A DNA stretch of 6,978 nucleotides, taken from NCBI GenBank assembly GCA_003511945.1, contig DOJA01000346.1, forward strand, positions 433 to 7,410. The letters are read 5' to 3'. A program made the position numbers and the translations under genes. Shown in pieces: positions 1-6,937 of the stretch. The notes under the pieces were generated by a model. That model was not told the DNA's origin. It made no database searches and saw only the letters and a list, made by a program, of their open reading frames with translations. This DNA is from Phycisphaerales bacterium (GTDB lineage: Bacteria; Planctomycetota; Phycisphaerae; Phycisphaerales; UBA1924). Each line of letters begins with the position of its first letter. Position 1 is the stretch's first letter.

Positions 1-3000
1 CTCGGCGCCGGCGCGGTCGCCCGTCCCCAGTCGGGCGAGCCCCAGGTGCGCCTCCGCGACCGCGAGCTCCGCGGGCGACCCGGCCGTCTGCACGGCCCGC
101 TGGAGCACCTCGACCGCTTCCTTCAGGCGCCCGACCCGCAGGTACACCAGCCCGACCGTGTCCAGGACCGCGGAGTTCTCCCCGCCCTGCCTGGCGATCG
201 CTTCCGCCGCCGCCTCCGCGTGGGACACCGCCTCCTCGGCCCGGCCCAGGTCGGCCACCAGGATGTAGGCGAGATCGTTGTTGACCTGGATGTCGCCCTC
301 GCGCAGTTTGAGCGCCTCGCGGTACGCCGCCACGGCCTGCTCGAAGTCGCCCAGGCGGTAGTGGATCTGCCCGATCAGCCGGTGCCAGGCGAAGCGGACG
401 ACGGGGTCGGTGACCTTCGCGTCCATGGTCCGCGCTTCCGAGAGCAGGTCGGGCCACTCGCGGCGGGTCGTCGCCCCCGCCTTGGCGCTGATGCGTACGA
501 TCTCCATGGCCACATTCAGGCGCTTCTCGGCGGAGGCCTTCTCGAGCCAGTCCAGCGTCTCGCGCGGGCTGGCCTTGAGCTTCATCAGTTCGGTGACGAA
601 GAGGTCCGACGCCTCGGGGTCCTCGCCCACCAGGCCGATGGCCTCGCGCGTCAGCTTCTCCGCCTCGTCGGATTGCCCCATGGCCTGGCGGGCCCGCGCC
701 CGGAGCATGATGTCCGGGACGCTCTTGTAGGCCACCTTCTCAAACTCCGAGAGGAACATCCCCAGTTCCTTCCGGGGCACGGCGACGCCCGGACGCAGCG
801 ACACATCCAGCACCACCCCCGCCAGCTCGGGCGAGGGGCGCTTCTCGTACAGCCGGCGGTGCAGGTCCGAGGCCTGAGGCCAGCGCTGGAACTGCGCCAT
901 CGCGCGGGCGGCGAGCGTCAGCCACTGCAGGTTGTCGGGGTTCTGCTCCACCGCCCGCAGCGCCTCCTCCTGCGCCTCGGGGAGACGCCCCTCCGTCGCC
1001 AGACGCCGGATCAGCGTCGCCCGCAGCTCGTTGTCGTCCGGGGCGGCCTTGACCCCCGCCCGCAGGGCCGCGAACGCATCGTCCTTGCGGCCCTCGCGCG
1101 AGAGCAGCTCGAACCGCGCCAGCCACGCCCGGGTGAAGCCGGGGCGGAGGCGGGTGCACTGGGTGAGGTCCTGGATCACATCGTTCAGCAGCGCCGGCTC
1201 CTCCGCGTTGAAGAGCGCCCTCTGAAAGAACACATTGGGGTCGTTGGGGTACTGCTGCACCGCCCGGTCGAACTTCTGACGGGCGGTGCGACGGTCCTTC
1301 CGTCCCGCGGCGATGGCGCCCTCCAGCATCAGCACCTGGAGGTCGTCGGGCGTCCGCGAGGCCAGGCCGGCGATGATCTTCTGCGCTTCGTCGAACCGCT
1401 CCATCCGGAGCAGGGTCTCGCAGGCGCGCTTCTCGATGGCGTTGCGTATTTCGCCATCGCCCTTGAACCCGTCCATCACGCGCATGTACACCGTCAGCGC
1501 CTTCTCGAGCGCTGCGCTGTTGTCCTGCTTCGCCTTGGCGGCGGCCTCCGCGTCGCCCGAGGCCTGGGCGGCGCCCATCTCCATCGCCAGGCGCGTCGCG
1601 CGGTCGAAGTGGTGATCGGCCAGGGACCGGTCGGCCTCGAACAGGTTGTCCTTCTGGTGCAGGCGCCCCTGCTCCAGCGCGTCGGCCACTTCAGCGTCGC
1701 GCCCGAAGGCGCCCAGGAACTGCGCCAGCCCCGTGTACAGCGACACGGTCCGCTGATCGGCGGGCACCGAGTCGATGTAGCCCCGCACCGCGCCGATGCC
1801 CTCGTCCACCCGCCCCTGGCGCCCGTGCCAGGAGCCCAGCAGCAGCGCCAGCGCCAGGCGGTCCACCGACTGCTGCGCCCCCAGCGCGTCGATGATCTCC
1901 CTGGACCGCGCGTAGTTCGAGTCCTCCATGTACAGCTGGGCCAGCGCGAAGGCGTTGGCGTGGTTCTCCGGGCGGTTCTTCAGCGTCTCCTCGCGGACCT
2001 TCAGCACCTTGGCGCGGTCACCGAAGCGGGCCTCCAGCTCAAGCCAGCGGGCGTAGATGTCCTCGTCCTGCCCGAAGCGGAGGATGCCCGTCTCCGGCCC
2101 CAGCACCGCCAGGGCCTCGGCGCCCCGGTTCGCGCGGATGAGCGAGTCGGCGTAGTCCCGCGCGGTCACCATGTCGTCGGGGCGCCCCTCGTAGGCGCGC
2201 TTGTAGGCCTCGATCGCCTCGTTGGCCCGCCCCGCCAGCGTCAGCGCCTGCGCCAGCAGGCGACGGGCCGCCGGGTTGAAGGGCACCGCCTGCACCGCCC
2301 GCTCCAGCGTGGCGACCGCCTGCGCGCCCTCGCCCCGGACGAGCTCGATGCGCCCCTGGTAGAGCAGCCCGTTGGCCTGATCGATGTTCAGCGACGCCGC
2401 CCGCTGCGCGACCGAGCGGGCCTTGTCGAAGTTCTGCTCGTTGAGCGCCATCAGGAACGAGTAGTCGATGACGCGCGGGTTGTCGGGCGTCAGCGCCTCG
2501 GCCCGGGCCAGCGCCGCCTGCGCGTCGCCCCTCCGCCCCGAGCCGATGAACACCTCGAACCGCTCCACTTCCTTGTCCGCCTCGGACATCTCCGAGGTCT
2601 CGATCAGCGCCAGGGCCGCCTCGACCGGGTCCGCGTGGTTCAGGCGGACGCGCTGCTGCTTGAACATCTGCTCGTCCGGACGGGCGGCGATCGCCTCGTC
2701 CAGCGCCCGGATGGCCCCTTCGCGGTCCCCGTCGCGCAGACTGATCTGCACCTGCTCCAGCACCAGGCGCCGGTCCCACTGGGCGCCGGCCCGGGCGCCC
2801 TCGATGATCCTGCGCGCCGTCGCGGTGTCGCCCGCGGCCCGGGCCTCGCGCGACTCGACCAGCGCCTTGACGATCGGGTCGACCGCCACATCCTTCGAAC
2901 CCTCGGGCTTGAGTGCGGTCGCGACCGAACTCAGGCGCGCCCTGGCGGCCTCGTTCTTGGGGTCCAGCTGGATCACTTGGTTGTAGGCCGCGTAGGCGCG

Positions 3001-4551
3001 CTCGAGTTCGCCCAGACGCAGGCACACCTCGCCCAATCGGAACTGCGCCCACGCCAGCGCCGGGGCCTCGCGGACGATGCCCTCGAGGATCAGACGGGCC
3101 TCGCCCAGGTTCTGCTGCTGCTCGAGCGCCTGCGCCAGGAGCTGCGACACCTCCAGCGTCTGCCCCGCGGGGCGGGACCGGATCTCGGTCAGCCTGGCCA
3201 CCGCGTCCGCGAACAAGCCCTGGGCGAGTGCCAGTTTCGCGTCGGCGAGCAGCTCGGCGTCCTTGGTGGCGATCGAACTCTTGGACGCCAGCGCCTGGCG
3301 GTACCGCTTGGCGAGCGCCAGGGCCGCCTCCTTCTCGGCCGGGGTGGACGCGTTGTCCCACTGCTGCATGGCGACATTGATCTGCGCCGACAGGGCCGCC
3401 ACGCGGCGCTCGGGCATCAGGCGCCCTTCCAGACTCACCGGAAGATCGGGCTGATCGACCACCGCCTGGTACTGGGTCAGCGCCTCCTCGTACCGCTGCG
3501 TCTCGCGGAGCAGGTACCCCCGCAGCAGCCCGAGACGCGCGTCGCCCGATCCGGCGGCGATGCGCCGATCGAGAATGTCCAGCAGCGGGGCGGCGCCGGA
3601 GCGCCCCAGCGCCCGCAGCAGCACCGTTGTCGCGCGGTCGATGAAGTCCACCGGGAGCGTCTCGGGCGCGGCGGCGGCCATCGTCGCCAGCACCTTGTCC
3701 GCCTCGGCGCGGAGTTCGTCGCTCGCCTTGCGGGCTTCTTCGAGACTGGTCACCGTCGCCGAGCGCTGCGCCTGGAACACGGTCAGGGCGGTCAGCGCGG
3801 TGCGCGGGCTGTCGGGGTGGGCGCTCAGGAACGCCCCGGCTTCGTCCAGCGCCGCCCGGAGCGCCCGCTCGATCCCCTCCGGCTTGCCCTCGCGCTGGGC
3901 CCGGGCGGCCTCGGCGGCGTGCCAGCGGACGATCCCGTCGGCCGCCTCGTCGTCCGCGGGGTTGGCGACGAGCGCCGCCCGGAACGCCTCCACGGCCCGC
4001 TGGCGCTCGGGCTCCTCGACCGCGGTCAGGAACATGACCTCCACGGTGGCCAGAGCGCGTTGCTTGCGCATCCCGATCGCTTCAGGGGATTCGGGGCCGA
4101 TGCCCCGAAGACTGTCGTCGATCTCCTTGATCAGGTTCTCGAGGTTCTCGCGCCCCCCGCCCACCGTGCGGACGAAGCGGTCGAGCTCGGCGATGTACTC
4201 CACCTGCGCCCGCGCATCGGAGGGCTTCTGCATCGCGATGAGGTCCAGCAGACTGCGGTAGAAGTCGTACTGGCGACGGTACTGCACCTCGCTGGGCGGC
4301 ACCGTCTTCACCATCGCGTCCCGCCACTTGATCAGCCAGTCCGTGCGCGTGCGGTCGTGCCCGACCGCACGCTCGTACTGCGCCGCCGCCTTCTCCCAGT
4401 CCCCCGCGGCGGCGAAGGCGTCGCCCTTGGTCACCATGTTCTCGACGCGCCCGACCAGCGCCATGTAGCCCACGCCCACGACCGCCAGCGCGCCCACCAC
4501 CACCACGCTCGCCAGGACGATCACGAACCTCTTGTTCACCTGCTTGGCCAT
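1..4551 (-). CDS. Giant membrane-anchored TPR-repeat protein, C-terminus beyond window
   Basis: The frame from ATG 4551 stays open for exactly 1517 codons to base 1 with no stop, so the protein is C-terminally truncated by the window edge. Residues 1-8 are positively charged (K3, K7, R8). Residues about 9-33 form one hydrophobic helix without a lipobox cysteine, suggesting a signal anchor with the rest in the periplasm. The remainder is helical and TPR-like. Clear units lie at about 41-67, 499-532 (W501, L506, G507, A519, Y523, P531), 680-840, 1387-1420 (W1389, G1394, Y1398, A1406, Y1410), 1424-1455 and 1461-1491. The start is supported by a GAGGAAAGG-type ribosome binding site. The gene is third behind an exosortase and an EpsI-like gene. 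By family knowledge, exosortase loci often encode a TPR lipoprotein (PrsT); this one is longer and not a lipoprotein. A scaffold role in polysaccharide or protein export is inference. TPR identity is secure; the specific function is not. Confidence 0.9.
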   Translation of the reverse strand, partial: MAKQVNKRFVIVLASVVVVGALAVVGVGYMALVGRVENMVTKGDAFAAAGDWEKAAAQYERAVGHDRTRTDWLIKWRDAMVKTVPPSEVQYRRQYDFYRSLLDLIAMQKPSDARAQVEYIAELDRFVRTVGGGRENLENLIKEIDDSLRGIGPESPEAIGMRKQRALATVEVMFLTAVEEPERQRAVEAFRAALVANPADDEAADGIVRWHAAEAARAQREGKPEGIERALRAALDEAGAFLSAHPDSPRTALTALTVFQAQRSATVTSLEEARKASDELRAEADKVLATMAAAAPETLPVDFIDRATTVLLRALGRSGAAPLLDILDRRIAAGSGDARLGLLRGYLLRETQRYEEALTQYQAVVDQPDLPVSLEGRLMPERRVAALSAQINVAMQQWDNASTPAEKEAALALAKRYRQALASKSSIATKDAELLADAKLALAQGLFADAVARLTEIRSRPAGQTLEVSQLLAQALEQQQNLGEARLILEGIVREAPALAWAQFRLGEVCLRLGELERAYAAYNQVIQLDPKNEAARARLSSVATALKPEGSKDVAVDPIVKALVESREARAAGDTATARRIIEGARAGAQWDRRLVLEQVQISLRDGDREGAIRALDEAIAARPDEQMFKQQRVRLNHADPVEAALALIETSEMSEADKEVERFEVFIGSGRRGDAQAALARAEALTPDNPRVIDYSFLMALNEQNFDKARSVAQRAASLNIDQANGLLYQGRIELVRGEGAQAVATLERAVQAVPFNPAARRLLAQALTLAGRANEAIEAYKRAYEGRPDDMVTARDYADSLIRANRGAEALAVLGPETGILRFGQDEDIYARWLELEARFGDRAKVLKVREETLKNRPENHANAFALAQLYMEDSNYARSREIIDALGAQQSVDRLALALLLGSWHGRQGRVDEGIGAVRGYIDSVPADQRTVSLYTGLAQFLGAFGRDAEVADALEQGRLHQKDNLFEADRSLADHHFDRATRLAMEMGAAQASGDAEAAAKAKQDNSAALEKALTVYMRVMDGFKGDGEIRNAIEKRACETLLRMERFDEAQKIIAGLASRTPDDLQVLMLEGAIAAGRKDRRTARQKFDRAVQQYPNDPNVFFQRALFNAEEPALLNDVIQDLTQCTRLRPGFTRAWLARFELLSREGRKDDAFAALRAGVKAAPDDNELRATLIRRLATEGRLPEAQEEALRAVEQNPDNLQWLTLAARAMAQFQRWPQASDLHRRLYEKRPSPELAGVVLDVSLRPGVAVPRKELGMFLSEFEKVAYKSVPDIMLRARARQAMGQSDEAEKLTREAIGLVGEDPEASDLFVTELMKLKASPRETLDWLEKASAEKRLNVAMEIVRISAKAGATTRREWPDLLSEARTMDAKVTDPVVRFAWHRLIGQIHYRLGDFEQAVAAYREALKLREGDIQVNNDLAYILVADLGRAEEAVSHAEAAAEAIARQGGENSAVLDTVGLVYLRVGRLKEAVEVLQRAVQTAGSPAELAVAEAHLGLARLGTGDRAGAE

Positions 4552-4556
4552 CGGAG

Positions 4557-4566
4557 CCCTTTCCTC
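4557..4566 (-). promoter_or_regulatory. Ribosome binding site of the TPR gene
   Basis: The minus strand reads GAGGAAAGGG, with its AGGA core about 10 bases before ATG 4551. It lies in the 48-bp gap after the EpsI-like stop codon. I see no terminator hairpin in that gap, so the TPR gene is probably co-transcribed with the two upstream genes but has its own initiation signal. Confidence 0.6.
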
Positions 4567-4599
4567 GTCGTTCTTTCGAGTCCGCGATCGTCCGCCGGG

Positions 4600-5481
4600 T
4601 CAGCCCCCGGCGCGCTGCTCCGCCCTGGGGTTGCCAGGGGGGTAGGTCCCTTCTTCGACTTCCGTCCAGTCCGGTACGCGGCGCATGATGTCGGGCAGCA
4701 GGTCGTCCAGGACCTCCGCCGCCGTCTTCGCCAGCGCCTCGGCCGAATCGGCCGACACGCTCATGAACTGCACCTTGGCGTAGTAGGCGTAGTCGTCCTC
4801 CAGCCGGAACGCCAGCAGGCGCACATCGTTGGCGCTGCCCACCACGCCCCCGTTGGCGATGAAAAAGTAGCCCGCGTAGATCATCCGCTCCGAACGCCGG
4901 TCGCGGAACGGGGTGATCATCATCTCCAGGTTCTCGATCCCCCGGGGCAGGCGCACGCGGGACAGCGACTGCACGCTCCGGCCCATCAGGATCCGCCCGC
5001 GCGGGTCGTCCGCCCGCTGGTCCGGGTCGGGCACCAGGCGCGAGAGGTCCAGCGGCACCCGCACAGCCCGCGTCGGCCCGGCGATCTCCATCCCGCCCCC
5101 CACGATGCAGCGCTCGGGCACATGGGGCACGGTGTCGATCATCCCCGTGTAGTACGCGCAGTGCAGCTGGACCCGCTCCGCGCGCTCGCCGGGCGTCCCG
5201 TCTTCCTTGCGGTACCAGCGCGAAACATAGTTGCTCGTCCCCAGCGTCTCGATCCCCTCCGCGGACATGATCTCGTCGGCGCCCTCCTGCACCCAGCGGG
5301 GGCGGTCGGTCGGGAACGAAGAGGGCAGCGTGTGGAACTTCAGCCCGTCCCGCGCCTCGATCGGCTGCTTGCGCAGCTGGATGTTCAGCGACCGCAGCAC
5401 CAGCCCCAGCGCCACCGCCGAGGTGGACAGCAGCGCCAGCACCAGCACCATCGCCCCGAGCATGGAGAGCGGACGGCTCAC
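4600..5481 (-). CDS. EpsI/DUF3485-family exosortase-associated protein
   Basis: This 293-residue protein is read from GTG 5481. One hydrophobic N-terminal segment (about residues 7-30) should anchor it in the inner membrane, leaving the rest in the periplasm. The diagnostic stretch is CAYYTG followed by HVPERC (120-125) and GGGMEI, close to the family pattern of His-x-Pro-x-x-Cys then Gly-Gly-Gly. A later YFFIANG (about 205-211) fits the family's aromatic-rich strand. EpsI domains occur beside exosortases, or fused to their C-terminus; their exact biochemical role is not established, but they accompany exopolysaccharide and PEP-CTERM systems. Here the gene overlaps the exosortase stop by four bases (GTGA), implying translational coupling. 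I chose GTG 5481 over ATG 5463 because a GGGAGGGG site lies just upstream of the GTG and none precedes the ATG. The longer frame to 5538 would overlap the exosortase by about 60 bases and is unlikely. Confidence 0.88.
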   Translation of the reverse strand: MSRPLSMLGAMVLVLALLSTSAVALGLVLRSLNIQLRKQPIEARDGLKFHTLPSSFPTDRPRWVQEGADEIMSAEGIETLGTSNYVSRWYRKEDGTPGERAERVQLHCAYYTGMIDTVPHVPERCIVGGGMEIAGPTRAVRVPLDLSRLVPDPDQRADDPRGRILMGRSVQSLSRVRLPRGIENLEMMITPFRDRRSERMIYAGYFFIANGGVVGSANDVRLLAFRLEDDYAYYAKVQFMSVSADSAEALAKTAAEVLDDLLPDIMRRVPDWTEVEEGTYPPGNPRAEQRAGG

Positions 5482-6467
5482 GCGGGCGCCCCTCCCGAGG
5501 TCGGCTCGTCGTCGGGGATGATCCGGCGCACCGCCCACACCCCCGTCATGAACAGGCCGAACGCCGGCGCCAGAAGCAGCGTCCCGATGAACGAGTGCGC
5601 CCCCCCCACCGCCAGCTCAGGGTCCACGATCGTCAGCGCGCCCAGCACCGATACCCGCAGCACATTCATCAAGAGCGCCACCGGCACCCCCAGCAGCACC
5701 ACCGCCACCCGCTGCCACCACTCGCGGCACGACAGGAACGCCACCGCCACCGACAGCGCCACGAACGCGATCACCATCCGCATCCCGCTGCACGCGTCCG
5801 CCACATCCAGCGGGTGCGTCACGCCGTTGTGCGTCACATTCAGGATGTTCCCCGCCCGCTGCACCTCCAGCGCCATCAGCGGACCCACCACCTGCAGCAC
5901 CACCTCCGAACCCGCCGACGCCAGCAGCTTCAGCCCCCAGGTGACCTTGATCATCACCATCTCGGAGATGCTCACCGCGAACAGCAGGAACCCCAGCGGG
6001 AACAGCAGCGCCCGGAACAGCTGCGGACCCAGCACGAACAGCACCATCCCGCCCAGCGTCGTCACCAGCGCCAGACCCTGGAACATGTGGTTCGAGTACC
6101 CGGCGATGAAATAGACATAGCACGCCAGCCCCAGCAGGATCAGCCCCAGCCCGGGCCAGAACACCGACTGAGGCAGCCGCGCCAGACGCTCCCGCGAGCG
6201 CCACGCCGCGTACCCGCTGATGAAGGGCACCGCGTAGGCGTGCCCCCAGTCTTCAACATGGTTCCAGGAGAAGCCCCCCGGCCCGAACTGGCGCGTCATC
6301 CACTGGTGGAACACGCCCGCGAAGGCGAACAGAGTGAACGCCGCCACGCCCAGGTGCGCCGGACCGAAGCCCTCGAGCCAGTTCAACGAGTCCGGCGCGC
6401 GCGCGACGACCCCGGCCCGGGGAACCCCGCCGACCCTTCCGCTCGCGGATGTCGCTGCGCTGCTCAT
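5478..6467 (-). CDS. Exosortase/archaeosortase-family membrane transpeptidase
   Basis: This 329-residue, strongly hydrophobic protein has roughly eight membrane segments, including about 37-56, 102-121, 128-146, 150-172, 229-246, 253-275 and 292-312. It carries the exosortase catalytic triad pattern: Cys226 in ACSGMR, Arg271 in NVLRV and His291 in AHSFIG. An upstream WGHAYAVPFIS stretch (74-84) matches the family's conserved Gly-His region. Exosortases are inner-membrane cysteine enzymes thought to cleave C-terminal sorting signals such as PEP-CTERM and hand the protein on for surface attachment. The residue after CSGMR is Met rather than the more usual Ser; the subtype (Xrt class) cannot be assigned by eye. 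The N-terminal 30 residues are polar. The ATG is preceded by GGAGAGG at an 11-base spacing. The stop overlaps the start of the EpsI-like partner, and no substrate gene is in the window. Family assignment is confident; the substrate is unknown. Confidence 0.93.
   Translation of the reverse strand: MSSAATSASGRVGGVPRAGVVARAPDSLNWLEGFGPAHLGVAAFTLFAFAGVFHQWMTRQFGPGGFSWNHVEDWGHAYAVPFISGYAAWRSRERLARLPQSVFWPGLGLILLGLACYVYFIAGYSNHMFQGLALVTTLGGMVLFVLGPQLFRALLFPLGFLLFAVSISEMVMIKVTWGLKLLASAGSEVVLQVVGPLMALEVQRAGNILNVTHNGVTHPLDVADACSGMRMVIAFVALSVAVAFLSCREWWQRVAVVLLGVPVALLMNVLRVSVLGALTIVDPELAVGGAHSFIGTLLLAPAFGLFMTGVWAVRRIIPDDEPTSGGAPA
5489..5496 (-). promoter_or_regulatory. Ribosome binding site that decides the GTG start of the EpsI-like gene
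   Basis: The minus strand reads GGGAGGGG, ending seven bases before GTG 5481 and lying inside the 3' end of the exosortase gene. The alternative ATG 5463 has no purine-rich site in front of it. The GTG start also gives the four-base GTGA overlap typical of coupled genes. Confidence 0.6.
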
Positions 6468-6478
6468 GAATCCGTCAA

Positions 6479-6485
6479 CCTCTCC
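6479..6485 (-). promoter_or_regulatory. Ribosome binding site of the exosortase gene
   Basis: The minus strand reads GGAGAGG, with 11 bases to ATG 6467. The spacing is slightly long, but this is the only good purine-rich match near the start. It supports ATG 6467 as the operon's first start codon. Confidence 0.5.
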
Positions 6486-6670
6486 GCACCGGGATCCCCT
6501 GAAGGAGGCCCCGACCGACCCGAACCCCCAAACTTCCCTCCCGCGCCACGACGGGGGAGCCGTCCTTCCTTCGATCGACCCGTCTCACGCGCGGATGCAC
6601 CCGCTCCCCTGGCGCGGGAACCGCCTTCGGCCCACCCACCCCCGAACCTCCGGCGCGGCTGGTACGGACC

Positions 6671-6702
6671 CGGACCCCCGGAAGTTCGGACCCCCGGAAG
6701 TT
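6671..6702. repeat. Two perfect tandem copies of a 16-bp unit
   Basis: The unit CGGACCCCCGGAAGTT occurs at 6671-6686 and again, identical, at 6687-6702. A degenerate third start (CGGTCCCCC) follows at 6703. The 16-bp period is not a multiple of three, which argues against a coding repeat. The unit sits in the putative leader about 200-240 bases before the exosortase ATG. It may be a regulator-binding direct repeat or merely slippage in a low-complexity tract. Confidence 0.85.
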
Positions 6703-6716
6703 CGGTCCCCCCGAAC
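6700..6716 (-). other. Small hairpin next to the tandem repeats
   Basis: GTTCGG (6700-6705) pairs perfectly with CCGAAC (6711-6716) around a five-base loop. One arm overlaps the end of the second 16-bp repeat, so repeat and hairpin form one composite element. No T-tract follows on either strand, so it is not a standard intrinsic terminator. A leader RNA structure or protein site is possible but unproven. Confidence 0.45.
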
Positions 6717-6786
6717 CCTTCCCTGATTCTGGGCTGAACGCGGCCCTGACCCACCGGCCCGTGTGCGCGGGCCTCCTGACCCCCGC

Positions 6787-6818
6787 AGTATACCGGCGGA
6801 ATCCCGACCAGGGGTCAA
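6787..6818 (-). promoter_or_regulatory. Possible sigma70-like promoter of the operon
   Basis: The minus strand has TTGACC (6818-6813) and TATACT (6792-6787), each one or two mismatches from the -35 and -10 consensus. This is the only AT-containing stretch of its kind upstream of the operon. The spacer is 20 bases, longer than the usual 16-18, and there is no extended -10 TG, so the pair may not act as a classical promoter. Transcription from here would give a leader of about 310 bases. Confidence 0.3.
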
Positions 6819-6873
6819 ACGGAGGCGGCAAAGCTACGGCGGGCGCGAGGTTTGTTGAGCGAGGTCTGGGAGA

Positions 6874-6892
6874 GACGGGCGGGCCGCCCGTC
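6874..6892. repeat. GC-rich palindrome resembling a dispersed intergenic repeat
   Basis: GACGGGCG (6874-6881) and CGCCCGTC (6885-6892) form a perfect 8-bp stem around a GGC loop, followed by CCACC. Read in frame on the plus strand the region gives TGGPPVPP. From memory, this peptide string recurs in spurious small ORFs of planctomycete and verrucomicrobial genomes and reflects a dispersed palindromic repeat. No T-run follows on either strand, so a terminator is less likely. Only one copy is in this window, so repetition cannot be shown here. Confidence 0.5.
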
Positions 6893-6924
6893 CCACCGGA
6901 GGGATGGAGGTCGGTCTGTCCGCC

Positions 6925-6937
6925 CGGCTTGAAGCCG
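6925..6937. repeat. Short inverted repeat
   Basis: CGGCTT (6925-6930) and AAGCCG (6932-6937) are perfect inverted arms around a single G. The one-base centre makes it a near-palindromic DNA site rather than an RNA hairpin. It lies 32 bases beyond the larger palindrome and may be part of the same repeat element. Its function is unknown. Confidence 0.35.

Noticed and set aside
2039..3361. A 440-codon minus-strand frame inside the TPR gene
   Set aside because: It lies in another frame of the TPR gene and translates to Gly/Arg/Ala-rich low complexity. The TPR frame through the same bases shows canonical repeats.
5461..5463. ATG 5463 as start of the EpsI-like gene
   Set aside because: It has no ribosome binding site. 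GTG 5481 has one and forms the coupling overlap with the exosortase stop.
46..6114. A 2022-codon open frame on the plus strand
   Set aside because: Its codons are the exact reverse complement of the TPR and EpsI-like codons. It stays open because those genes avoid TTA, CTA and TCA, as GC-rich genes do. The translation is Arg/His/Pro/Gln-rich with no domain, while the minus strand gives clear protein families.
6472..6478. TTGACGG as a -35 element just before the exosortase ATG
   Set aside because: No -10-like hexamer lies at a suitable distance downstream, which would fall inside the coding region.
6631..6643. G-quadruplex on the minus strand (GGGGGTGGGTGGG)
   Set aside because: There are only three adjacent G-runs, so a three-tier quadruplex is not supported. 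Such runs are expected in this skewed, GC-rich leader.
5595..6737. A 380-codon plus-strand frame rich in His, Gln, Arg and Pro
   Set aside because: It is antisense to the exosortase gene. The composition is what antisense reading of hydrophobic GC-rich codons produces, and no motif is seen.
6874..6892. Intrinsic terminator
   Set aside because: The stem is strong, but no T-run follows on either strand.
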